The notes below the pieces were generated by a model. The model was given only the letters and a program-made list of their open reading frames with translations. It made no database searches and was not told the origin of the DNA. A stretch of 12,371 bases of DNA from NCBI GenBank assembly GCA_009788105.1, contig WQSD01000018.1, positions 1 through 12,371 of the forward strand. Direction: 5' to 3'. Positions 5,629 to 12,371 of the stretch are shown here, piece after piece. Position 1 is the first letter of the stretch; each line of letters begins with the position of its first letter. The position numbers and the translations under genes were made by a program. The stretch comes from Oscillospiraceae bacterium (lineage in GTDB: Bacteria; Bacillota; Clostridia; Oscillospirales; CAG-272).

Positions 5629-6810
5629 CTAACCGCAGGATTTTTCTTTCGCCGCTGCTAACCCAATTCCACGCATGATATAGTTCATGCAAGGAATTGC
5701 CACGCTGTTGCCGAGAGCCTTGTATCGCTTGCTGTCCGAGGCGGTTGGAATATCCGTCCAGCCGTCCGCAAAGCCTTGTAGCCGTTCGCATTCGAGAGGC
5801 GTTAGGCGGCGGATTAGGTTGCGGGGTTCGGCTTGGTGATTGCCGTTTTCGCAAACAAGGTCTGTTGCGTCTTTGTATTGCCTGGCACATTGTGTACCAG
5901 CGACTTGGTTTTCGCTGAAATCGCTGTATCCACGCCGATTATATACTGCATGGCGGTCTATGGTGTTCAGGGTGTAGCAGACCCCCTCTTGATAGCCGAA
6001 ACCATTGCCACCATTCTTTTCTTCTCTGCCGATAACATTGCCCGCAATGCAATAGCTCTCATCCTGTTCCTGCTTCACAAGGGGTACTCTGTTGCCCCCT
6101 GTGCCAAAGGCGGCAAGTATGGTCGGCGACACCTCAAGCGGACCGGTAAAACGTGCATCTTGCGGATGATTTTCAAACAGCACAGGCTGATTGTTGCCAG
6201 ATGTCCCGGCCGCCGCCGTAATAGCCGGGCAAACTCCAACGCCTATGTCCGCTCCACCCTGCTGTGAAGCCAAAACTAACGGCTGTTCCTGCTCTTGACT
6301 TTGACCTCGTCCTTGACCTTGACTTTGCCCTTGACCTTCAATTGTCAATTCTCCATTGTCCATTGTCAATTGAAAGCCTCCATTGTCAATTGTCAATTCA
6401 GCCTGCACTTCCAACGCCCTACGCAACTGCTCTGGCAACGCCTTTCCCCTCGCTTTAGACCGCCGAAGTATCCCCAAGCAAGCTGTCTTGCTCAAATAAT
6501 ATTTGGGGAGCGGAGTTTCCTCCAAAATCTGCGATAAGGAAGATTCGACAGCGGCGCTGGGGGACACCCCAGTATCTAGCGTCCAATACTCGCCAAGCCA
6601 CGGAGAATTGCTCTCCCAAAATGCACCCAGCAGACCGCCACCGCCCGTCCTCAGGTCGAGGCACAGATAGGGTGCTGTCCGCAATTCGGACGGTTTCTTC
6701 AAGTACCGCGCGGAAGTCCTCGCCTCCGGCTGAACTGAACGCGCCCTGGACGTTCTCCCAGACCATAATTCGTGGTCGGATAGCGAGATTTGTTCTGCCT
6801 TGTAATTCAT
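5629..6810 (-). CDS. Cytosine-5 DNA methyltransferase, C-terminal half with overlapping N-terminal segment
   Basis: This 393-residue frame carries the methyltransferase motifs missing from the upstream frame: motif IX (RRLTPLECERLQGF, about 334-347) and motif X (YKALGNSVAIP, from 363), preceded by a probable target-recognition region. Residues 1-119 overlap the 3' end of the motif I-VIII frame in another phase. That overlap encodes KYYLSKTACLGILRRSKARG and LPEQLRRAL, a segment I recall as recurring in proteins linked to phage and element cytosine methyltransferases, so it may be real coding. The linker at about 139-176 is the in-frame LTIDNGEL/(GQ)n repeat. The ATG at 6810 has only a weak purine-rich upstream sequence, so the true start is uncertain; it could be internal initiation, frameshifting, or a mutated fusion. 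Confidence 0.75.
   Translation of the reverse strand: MNYKAEQISLSDHELWSGRTSRARSVQPEARTSARYLKKPSELRTAPYLCLDLRTGGGGLLGAFWESNSPWLGEYWTLDTGVSPSAAVESSLSQILEETPLPKYYLSKTACLGILRRSKARGKALPEQLRRALEVQAELTIDNGGFQLTMDNGELTIEGQGQSQGQGRGQSQEQEQPLVLASQQGGADIGVGVCPAITAAAGTSGNNQPVLFENHPQDARFTGPLEVSPTILAAFGTGGNRVPLVKQEQDESYCIAGNVIGREEKNGGNGFGYQEGVCYTLNTIDRHAVYNRRGYSDFSENQVAGTQCARQYKDATDLVCENGNHQAEPRNLIRRLTPLECERLQGFADGWTDIPTASDSKRYKALGNSVAIPCMNYIMRGIGLAAAKEKSCG
6287..6398 (-). repeat. Composite repeat, copy 5 (inside methyltransferase, in frame)
   Basis: The largest copy has two heptamer blocks (6380-6398 and 6339-6371) separated by AAAGCCTC, followed on the minus strand by a long GGTCAA/AGTCAA hexamer tract. 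It encodes ELTIDNGGFQLTMDNGELTI, then EGQGQSQGQGRGQSQEQEQ. It lies in the variable linker between the conserved halves of the methyltransferase. Confidence 0.85.
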
Positions 6811-7126
6811 CTGCTTTTCTCATTTCTCGGATGATTCGTATCTGCTCCATGAACAGCCCGGAGCGTTCCCCCATCAGTCCTGCACGACTGCCGGCGATGG
6901 ACAAATCTTGGCAAGGACTGCCCCCGGTGATTATGTCCACAGGAGGCAGGGTCGCTCCGTCCAGCCGTGTAATATCCCCAACATGGAGCATATCGGGGAA
7001 GCGAATTTTCGTCACCGCAATGGGAAAGGCTTCGATTTCACTTGCCCAAACCGGGGTGATTCCATTGTTAATTGCCGCAAGAGGAAAGCCCCCAATGCCA
7101 TCAAAAAGGCTGCCTAATGTCATCAT
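6455..7126 (-). CDS. Cytosine-5 DNA methyltransferase, N-terminal half (motifs I-VIII)
   Basis: A 223-residue protein with the AdoMet site FDGIGGF (motif I), the catalytic Pro-Cys GGSPCQDLS (motif IV, C72), ENV (motif VI, 124-126) and QRRCRIFLIAD (motif VIII, 190-200). It ends LLGDTSAV at a TAA; further TAG and TGA codons follow in this frame. Motifs IX and X are absent and occur in the overlapping downstream frame, so this is one half of a C5 methyltransferase that modifies cytosine in DNA. The start codon overlaps the virB6 stop (ATGATGA at 7126), indicating translational coupling with the transfer operon. In recalled full-length relatives the sequence after SLxGDT remains open, which suggests either an evolved split or a frame lesion here. 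Split C5 enzymes such as M.AquI are an established precedent. Confidence 0.85.
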   Translation of the reverse strand: MMTLGSLFDGIGGFPLAAINNGITPVWASEIEAFPIAVTKIRFPDMLHVGDITRLDGATLPPVDIITGGSPCQDLSIAGSRAGLMGERSGLFMEQIRIIREMRKADELQGRTNLAIRPRIMVWENVQGAFSSAGGEDFRAVLEETVRIADSTLSVPRPEDGRWRSAGCILGEQFSVAWRVLDARYWGVPQRRCRIFLIADFGGNSAPQILFEQDSLLGDTSAV

Positions 7127-8070
7127 GATGCCGCCTTTGCTACATTGCGGGTCAGCATCATGGCAGAATTGGCGATGCCCACAGCACCCATCATGTTCAC
7201 TTTACAGCTGGTGTCAAGCCCAAATTGCCCCGCAATTCTCGGCACTTCAGCCGCCGCAAGCATGATTCCAATGCCCAAAATCATGTTACCCACATGAAGA
7301 ATGTGTCCGTCTGCGAAAGTGAGCAAGCCCAAAAAGAGCAGGGTCATCTGCATGAAACTGGTGAGGCAAAGTGCGATAATCTGTTTGCACCATGCGGTAA
7401 ATCCATCATTGAAGCCGCGCGGGATACTGAACATACACAGCGTTCCCACCGCAATTTGTATGACGAGAATGCCGCCTCGCTTTAGGTTGTCGAAGAACAC
7501 ACGGAAGACGCAGTACGCCAGCACGATTAGTGACACCAACATGAAAATGCTCACGACTGAACTCAAATGCGGATTAAATCTTATCACCACCGTTGGCAAA
7601 ATCGTGCCGAGGTTCAGCTGTTCTCCTGCGAAAACTCTCGTTAAATCTCCTGCTAGCGAGTGTTGGAGAGTGATTGCAAAGCGGAACAGTTCAATCGGGA
7701 GTACGGTGAACAAATTCACGGCGAAAAATCCTTTGAGTACATTGATGAACGTGCCTTTGATGTTGGCACGTCCGGTCTGAGCTTCAATTGCCACATCGAA
7801 AATCGCCACAACCACGCCAATCAAAAACAACGCCCAGCCACAGAGATAAAAGAAGTGCAGAATCGCTTCAACCCACGGTAGCTCGAAGATTTCTGCACCG
7901 AAACCGCCTATCCAGTAGAACACGTATGCGATGGCATCAAAGATTGCGGTGTACACCCAGCGGAGCATCACATCCCAAATCACGTCTGTGACAAAGCTAC
8001 CAATACCGCCGAAAATACCGCCGAAAAAGTTCCCAATACCACCGATTATATCGCCTAACCAATCAAACAC
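7123..8070 (-). CDS. VirB6/TrbL-like channel protein (CD1112 type)
   Basis: A 315-residue polytopic membrane protein with about six hydrophobic segments, the usual topology of VirB6/TrbL components that form the inner-membrane part of the conjugation channel. The N-terminus is glycine-rich and amphipathic (LGDIIGGIGNFFGGIFGGIG). The C-terminal part includes a soluble stretch with VPRIAGQFGLDTS. This matches my recall of the CD1112-like proteins of clostridial elements. Translation most likely starts at GTG (8070) because a near-perfect AGGAGGTGAT lies five bases upstream, and the nearby ATG is quickly followed by a stop. The gene is downstream of the DUF3852-like gene and overlaps the methyltransferase start by four bases. 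Confidence 0.9.
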   Translation of the reverse strand: MFDWLGDIIGGIGNFFGGIFGGIGSFVTDVIWDVMLRWVYTAIFDAIAYVFYWIGGFGAEIFELPWVEAILHFFYLCGWALFLIGVVVAIFDVAIEAQTGRANIKGTFINVLKGFFAVNLFTVLPIELFRFAITLQHSLAGDLTRVFAGEQLNLGTILPTVVIRFNPHLSSVVSIFMLVSLIVLAYCVFRVFFDNLKRGGILVIQIAVGTLCMFSIPRGFNDGFTAWCKQIIALCLTSFMQMTLLFLGLLTFADGHILHVGNMILGIGIMLAAAEVPRIAGQFGLDTSCKVNMMGAVGIANSAMMLTRNVAKAAS

Positions 8071-8101
8071 GCACCATCACCTCCTCTCTTTTTCGCTTGC
8101 T

Positions 8102-8425
8102 TCATATAATTGTCCAAATATAGAGCGGAGCGGTGATAGTGAACACAAGACAGAAGAAAAGTATTGCCGGGGCAACGAATTCAAATTGTCCTTGCTTGCG
8201 GTAATCGAAGTATGCTGTGCCTAATTTTACAAAAAACAGTACCGCTAAAATCAGCGTAAGCACAGGGAAAACTACGTTGTCCACCACAGCTTCAATCTGC
8301 GTTCGAGCGGCTGTCCATGTGCTTTCCACCGCATCTGACACATTCGTAGATGCGGCGACACCAATGAAACCAAAAACCGCCATTATCACAATGACAACAG
8401 CGGTTATTTTTATTGCTTTTTTCAT
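8102..8425 (-). CDS. DUF3852-like small membrane protein of the transfer apparatus
   Basis: This 107-residue protein has a signal-like N-terminus (MKKAIKITAVVIVIMAVFGF, with small residues AAS following), a short polar segment, then two hydrophobic helices flanking the conserved loop KLGTAYFDYRKQGQFEF. That pattern matches DUF3852 proteins found directly before VirB6-like genes in clostridial conjugative elements. The topology (leader plus two membrane helices, about 80 residues mature) resembles VirB2-type pilin subunits, so a pilin-like role is possible but inferred. The ATG at 8425 follows GAGAGGATT, which overlaps the end of the 29-residue gene. Confidence 0.85.
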   Translation of the reverse strand: MKKAIKITAVVIVIMAVFGFIGVAASTNVSDAVESTWTAARTQIEAVVDNVVFPVLTLILAVLFFVKLGTAYFDYRKQGQFEFVAPAILFFCLVFTITAPLYIWTII

Positions 8426-8428
8426 GCT

Positions 8429-8518
8429 CTAATCCTCTCTAAACTTATTTTTTAGAATGATAGCGGCGATTATTCCGCCGACTACGAAACAGACTAATCC
8501 GATGATGAAACCTGTCAT
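8429..8518 (-). CDS. 29-residue single-pass membrane peptide (DUF3789-like)
   Basis: The ATG at 8518 is one base after the surface-protein stop, and AAAGGGGG upstream is a strong binding site, so the two genes are coupled. The product is one glycine-containing hydrophobic helix from MTGFIIGLVCFVVGG onward, then the charged tail LKNKFRED. Its stop (8431-8429) is three bases before the next ATG, so it is tightly packed between two clear genes. It resembles the very short DUF3789 proteins recalled from clostridial elements. Function is unknown; a small channel-associated subunit is possible. Confidence 0.75.
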   Translation of the reverse strand: MTGFIIGLVCFVVGGIIAAIILKNKFRED

Positions 8519-8519
8519 T

Positions 8520-11500
8520 TTACAGTCCCCCTTTCTTTCTGCGAAGTATGAACATTGCGATAACTATCGGGATTATACCAACGATTGTAAGACCCATCAT
8601 CACCAGACCACCCTCCCCGGTTTGCGGAGTTTTCGGCTCTTCTGGAATTTCCGGCACATATGGCTCATTCTCGAATGAGATTTCAACCACCGCACCATGC
8701 TCCGAAATTACAACGATAACCACCTCGTCAGACAGTACCCAGCCATACGGAGCGTACAGTTCTCGCAGTTCAAACTCGCCGAATGGGATGTTCTCGAAGA
8801 TGGCTACGCCGTCCTCGTTTGTGGTTGCTGTGGCGAATTTGATGTCGCCTTGGAACAGACCGAACGTCGCTCCGGGTAGGCGGTAAGTTGTGCTGGAGCA
8901 AGTCTTTAGGACGTGGATTTCGCCACGAATGCGGGTATTGTGAATGCTCATTTTGGCGAGAGTATCAGCGGAGATTTCGATGGTTTGGCTTTCGAACAAC
9001 ACGAATCCCACGTTGGTATCGTTGGACAATTCTGTCACAGTCCAAACGCCAACAAGCAACCCCTCAAGCAAAATCTCGCCGTTTTTGTTCGTTTCGGCGT
9101 AAATTATCACTTCGCCGCCGACTGTCTGTCCCAAAAAGCGAAATGGCACTCTTGCTACAGGAAAATCTCTACCCTCGAATGTCTTTATAACTCGCAAACT
9201 ACCACGCATGAGGTAATTGCGAATTGGTTCTCCGTTGTTTACTTGGATTTCAACAACAGCAATGTCTGGGTTTTCGTAGGCGAATACAACATCAAATTCT
9301 CGGTCGCAGATGACCCAACCGTTTGCTGTGGCAAGCTCTCGGATAAAGAAATAGCCATGTGGCAGGTCGCTTTCGACTGCTCCAACGCCATTTTCATCAA
9401 CTCCGAAAACTTCAATCAAATCGCCCAATTCAATGATTAGTTCACCGTCCACGCAGTAGATGTTTTCACGTGCGAACAAGCCGAATTGGACGTATTGGAA
9501 CGGCAAATTGCCATGCCAGTTATCGGGACGTTCAAGGTCTTTTTGCAGGCTGATGTTCGCTCGCTGGCGAATGTTTTCAATTTCCCTGTGTTCAGTCACG
9601 ACAGCTACATATTGTCCCGCATAATCAAGTCTGATGGGGACGGGTGTGCGGTCTATGACAAAGCCATGCGGGGCTTGCACTTCCACGAGGTAGAAATACT
9701 CGCCGCCTACATTTAGGGGCAAATATCTTGACACCGCAAAGCCGTTTTCGTCTGTGGTGATGGTGTCAAGAACATTGCCGTGATGGTCCTGGATTTCAAA
9801 CACGGCATTTGGAAGCCCACGCATTTCAAAAATTGGTCTGAATGCGTTGCCGAAAGGGGTGGAGAAAAGTTCTGCACCAGTTAGCATATATCCGCGTTTT
9901 AGGATGGAGATTCTGCCCACTACTGGCTGTTGTGGCACATAAACTGTAGGTGCATACACGATTGCCGTCGTTCCCATGTCGCCCGATAAAGTGACTGTGA
10001 ACACTTCGGGATTGCGAATAAAGCCGTAGTTTGCGGTGCGTTCGGTGATGGTGTAAGCGCCCAGCGGCAAAATACCTGATAGTCCGCTCCCATGAATGTC
10101 CGTGATGACAGTATCAACGATATTGCCTGTATAATCACGAATATCGAACACCGCTCCGCCGAGGTGATGGACAGTTAGTGCAGGATTTGTGGTAAATTTT
10201 TGGATTGGGATTCGCCCCATTTGCGGCTGGTTGGTGAAATACACGCCGAAGTACAGCACGGGAGCTTGATATGCCGATGATAGCAACATTCTTTGCGGTG
10301 TGCTGTCCAGCACAAAGCCTGTCGGAGCTTGCACTTCCACCACGTAAATCACCGCTCCGAACGGCAGAAATCCGCTGATGGCTCTGCCATCCTCGCCCGT
10401 GGTGGCGGTGTACAGCACCTCCCCGACCGGTGAGCCGTATCGGAACTCGTAGACTGCACCAGGTAGGCGTGTGCCTGTGTTGGAGCATGATTTTATTGCG
10501 ACAATTCTCGCTTGCTGGCGGATGTTATGGAAGCTGGCGATGGGAGAATGTTCTCCTGTGTAACCAGCTTCCACAAAAATTCTAACTGGTGGTGGGGCAA
10601 CAAAACCTATTGGTACGACTTCGGAAACTATATAATATCCACGAACAAGATTAGGCACATATGCCCAGCCACTTTCGTCTGAGTAAAATGTTCCGATGAA
10701 AATATTGTCTGATTCACGAGTTACATTGAACCGAAAGCCCTGTACCGTGTGCCAGTTAGACACCGTTTTCTGAATGCGAAGCGAGCCAAAAGATTCAAAA
10801 GGCCAATCTAAATCTAACCATGTGTACGAAAAAGACTCTATGCCGCCTACGGTTTGGCTGTTTGTGGCATTTTGATTTATTAGAATAACGCCGTTAAAAT
10901 TAGATAAAGACCCATACAAATTTGGGCTTTCCCATACAGTTTGAGGAGGTCTTGTGTTAGCAACAAAGCGGATGCTATCACCGTTTTGTAATATTATGCT
11001 ACCGCTGTGGTTGGTGATGTTGCCACCGCGAATAAGTTCCAATGTTACACCTACCTGGATTGGCAGATATATTGTCGCTCCTGCGGGGGCGGACAGGGTT
11101 GTCCATGGGGTTTCAAGTCTGCCGTTTGCGGGGACTGCCGTTAGGGTTTGTTGTGTGAAGTTCACAGCCCCTACCGGGACGGGCGGCATGGCGGCAAGCT
11201 CTGTAGCAAGCCGACTTATCGCCGCTCTTCCTGCGGAATTTATATTCGGGAAGTATCGTTCGGGAAAAGTTCGTCCTGCGTGCAAATATGCGGACACAAG
11301 TGCCGCCGCGCCAGCGGTTTTTCCTCTTACAGTAGGGTTCGCATCTTGAACAGGTGGCCATGGTACGTTGCCATTCGGCTCTAAAAGTGCGAGCCGTTCT
11401 GCTGTCCAAAACACATTTCCACCCGGGCCATACAAATAAAAAATGGCACGAGTTATTGGGTGGTTAGCTCCCAAAACTGTGCCTTGATATATTCCGGCAG

Positions 11501-11825
11501 GAGGTGCAAATAGCGGCGGTTGTAGGCAAAACATTGTCATCATGCCGCCATTATGAGGAAAGCGAAAGCCCTGCACCCCATTTGAGCCGGAGGAAATCCA
11601 TGTGTCGGGTATTCGTGTCATGATGATACTGCCGTATGCCGTACTGGGAAAATTTATTGTTACAGTTGACAATGGTGCTATTTCGGCGTGCTGTGGGGAA
11701 GTGGGGATTTCGGAAACTGGGACGTGAGAACCAGCGATTGGAAGTGCTAAAAAAGCGAAAATGAGAATAGATAACAGGACTGTTTTTGTCCATTTGCGAA
11801 TATGATTTTGTTTTTGTAATTGCAT
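8520..11825 (-). CDS. Sortase-anchored surface adhesin with seven SpaA/Cna_B-like repeats
   Basis: A 1101-residue cell-wall protein probably used in contact or adhesion during mating. The signal peptide is residues 1 to about 33. The N-terminal domain contains MFCLQPP (C100) and AIFYLYGPGG, which resembles the thioester-type adhesin domains of clostridial VaFE/SpaA proteins, though I see no clear partner Gln motif. Seven beta-sandwich repeats follow at about 347-437, 438-537, 537-637, 637-755, 756-873, 874-966 and 967-1056. Most have the isopeptide pattern of an early Lys, a Glu in ExxAPxGF-like segments, and a late Asn. Repeat 3 ends VYAPTVYVPQQ and lacks the late Asn. Repeats 2 and 7 share KxCSxTxxRLPGA. 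The sorting signal is TPQTG (1066-1070), helix, then RRKK; Thr replaces Leu of LPXTG. The start ATG at 11825 follows AAGGAG; an in-frame upstream ATG at 11876 lies in the terminator. Confidence 0.92.
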   Translation of the reverse strand: MQLQKQNHIRKWTKTVLLSILIFAFLALPIAGSHVPVSEIPTSPQHAEIAPLSTVTINFPSTAYGSIIMTRIPDTWISSGSNGVQGFRFPHNGGMMTMFCLQPPLFAPPAGIYQGTVLGANHPITRAIFYLYGPGGNVFWTAERLALLEPNGNVPWPPVQDANPTVRGKTAGAAALVSAYLHAGRTFPERYFPNINSAGRAAISRLATELAAMPPVPVGAVNFTQQTLTAVPANGRLETPWTTLSAPAGATIYLPIQVGVTLELIRGGNITNHSGSIILQNGDSIRFVANTRPPQTVWESPNLYGSLSNFNGVILINQNATNSQTVGGIESFSYTWLDLDWPFESFGSLRIQKTVSNWHTVQGFRFNVTRESDNIFIGTFYSDESGWAYVPNLVRGYYIVSEVVPIGFVAPPPVRIFVEAGYTGEHSPIASFHNIRQQARIVAIKSCSNTGTRLPGAVYEFRYGSPVGEVLYTATTGEDGRAISGFLPFGAVIYVVEVQAPTGFVLDSTPQRMLLSSAYQAPVLYFGVYFTNQPQMGRIPIQKFTTNPALTVHHLGGAVFDIRDYTGNIVDTVITDIHGSGLSGILPLGAYTITERTANYGFIRNPEVFTVTLSGDMGTTAIVYAPTVYVPQQPVVGRISILKRGYMLTGAELFSTPFGNAFRPIFEMRGLPNAVFEIQDHHGNVLDTITTDENGFAVSRYLPLNVGGEYFYLVEVQAPHGFVIDRTPVPIRLDYAGQYVAVVTEHREIENIRQRANISLQKDLERPDNWHGNLPFQYVQFGLFARENIYCVDGELIIELGDLIEVFGVDENGVGAVESDLPHGYFFIRELATANGWVICDREFDVVFAYENPDIAVVEIQVNNGEPIRNYLMRGSLRVIKTFEGRDFPVARVPFRFLGQTVGGEVIIYAETNKNGEILLEGLLVGVWTVTELSNDTNVGFVLFESQTIEISADTLAKMSIHNTRIRGEIHVLKTCSSTTYRLPGATFGLFQGDIKFATATTNEDGVAIFENIPFGEFELRELYAPYGWVLSDEVVIVVISEHGAVVEISFENEPYVPEIPEEPKTPQTGEGGLVMMGLTIVGIIPIVIAMFILRRKKGGL

Positions 11826-11861
11826 TGAATTGCTCCTTGGATTGGTTTTTTTGATTTTAGT

Positions 11862-11892
11862 AATAACAAAAGGCAACCCAATGGATTGCCTT
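11862..11892 (-). terminator. Intrinsic terminator after the CAP-domain gene
   Basis: On the minus strand AAGGCAATCC, loop ATT, GGGTTGCCTT forms a 10-bp stem with one T-G pair, followed by TTGTTATT. It lies 16 bases after the CAP gene stop and just before the surface-protein gene. The spacer to the next start (37 bases) has no clear promoter, so the surface protein probably depends on partial read-through. Confidence 0.75.
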
Positions 11893-11907
11893 GTTTTGGT
11901 GCGTTAT

Positions 11908-12371
11908 TTAACAACAGGTTGTAGATAATTTCATAACAACAGTTCCGTTAGGGCAAATCCCAACTCCTGCTGTTGTAAAGTTATGGCTTATTATAATACC
12001 TTGGTGACCGTGCGAATTCATCCAGGAGTTCACGGGTCTTGAGGGGTCTGGGTTTCTTGTTGGCATTCCTCCCATCACCTCTCCAGCCCCTCTTCCTGCA
12101 CGTTCAGCAGGAGAGCGTCCGTCTGAACCAATGTGTGCAAGTCCATTTGTGTGGGCATCTATCGCATGGTCTAAACTAACTCTCGCAAGGTGATTACACC
12201 ACACAAGCGGTGCTATGCCAAGGTTCGCTCGCTCCACATTCACCGCATCCATAATCGCCCTAGCCCATGTATCGTTTAGTGGGTTGCTGGTTGGGTTTGT
12301 GTTGGTTGGTGGCGGTGGTGGCGGCGGTGGTGCAGGCACATACACAGGTGGGGTTGGTACATATGTGGGCG
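11908..12371 (-). CDS. CAP (SCP/PR1)-domain protein, C-terminal part, cut by the right edge
   Basis: The visible part is a proline-rich linker (VPTPPVYVPAPPPPPPPP) followed by a complete CAP domain of about 125 residues. Family landmarks are VNVERANLGIAPLVW, HIGSDGRSPAERAGRGAGEV, SWMNSHGHQGIII and FTTAGVGIC. Bacterial CAP proteins are secreted or surface-exposed and of mostly unknown activity. The domain has four or more Cys residues (LVWC, GIC, terminal TTCC), which is notable. The frame is open to the window edge. A GTG at 12345 would be a poor start because the linker continues upstream of it, so the protein has a larger N-terminal region outside this window. Confidence 0.85.
   Translation of the reverse strand, partial: PTYVPTPPVYVPAPPPPPPPPTNTNPTSNPLNDTWARAIMDAVNVERANLGIAPLVWCNHLARVSLDHAIDAHTNGLAHIGSDGRSPAERAGRGAGEVMGGMPTRNPDPSRPVNSWMNSHGHQGIIISHNFTTAGVGICPNGTVVMKLSTTCC

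Noticed and set aside
6287..6398. CRISPR array or direct-repeat array
   Set aside because: Units are 6-7 bases, contiguous, imperfect and translated in frame. There are no spacers of constant length and no cas genes.
11826..11876. 17-residue upstream extension of the surface protein
   Set aside because: It begins inside the terminator hairpin. The ATG at 11825 has a good AAGGAG site and leaves a proper signal peptide at the N-terminus.
11908..12345. GTG at 12345 as the start of the CAP protein
   Set aside because: The same Pro/Val-rich linker continues in frame upstream to the window edge, so the gene is partial and not a 145-residue protein.

Overview
The window looks like part of an integrative conjugative element of a gut-type Clostridia (Oscillospiraceae/Lachnospiraceae-like) bacterium. 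The evidence is protein family content: a VirB6/TrbL-like protein of the C. difficile CTn4 (CD1112) kind, a small two-helix DUF3852-type protein, a VirB3/PrgI-like protein, a VirB4/TraE ATPase, and a large sortase-anchored surface protein with SpaA/Cna_B repeats. Taxonomy is inferred from recall of families, not from a search. All convincing genes lie on the minus strand, so transcription runs from high to low coordinates.

In transcription order: (1) 12371-11908, the 3' part of a CAP-domain secreted protein with a proline-rich linker, running off the right edge and followed by an intrinsic terminator (11892-11862). (2) 11825-8520, a 1101-residue surface protein: signal peptide, Cys-containing N-terminal domain resembling thioester adhesins, seven SpaA-like repeats, TPQTG sorting motif. 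(3) 8518-7123, three transfer-channel genes: a 29-residue membrane peptide, DUF3852-like, VirB6-like. (4) 7126-5629, a cytosine-5 DNA methyltransferase encoded in two same-strand reading frames that overlap by 356 nt, with motifs I-VIII in the first and IX-X in the second. (5) 5628-3442, a self-contained operon with a strong sigma-A promoter, a 125-residue protein, a nucleotidyltransferase-fold protein (DUF6036/AbiEii-like), a HipA-like kinase and an intrinsic terminator: a plausible toxin-antitoxin or phage-defence cassette. (6) 3424-220, a 90-residue orphan, then prgI/virB3-like and virB4. (7) Positions 220-1 hold a repeat, a second promoter very like the first, and the beginning of an unidentified gene.

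The methyltransferase and the nucleotidyltransferase/kinase operon sit between virB6 and the virB3-virB4 pair, so this position appears to be a cargo hotspot inside a transfer operon. Methylation could protect or mark transferred DNA, and the cassette could stabilise the element or defend the host. These roles are inferences.

Two non-gene patterns connect the left half of the window. A composite repeat of ATTGACA-type heptamers followed by GGTCAA-type hexamers occurs five times, always in the same orientation. Three copies lie inside genes, in frame, encoding LTIDNGELTIKG-(QG)n. Separately, three neighbouring cargo genes share the same 3' end, encoding QG[M/L]xxS-stop. Four perfect or near-perfect hairpins also lie in a row between prgI and virB4.
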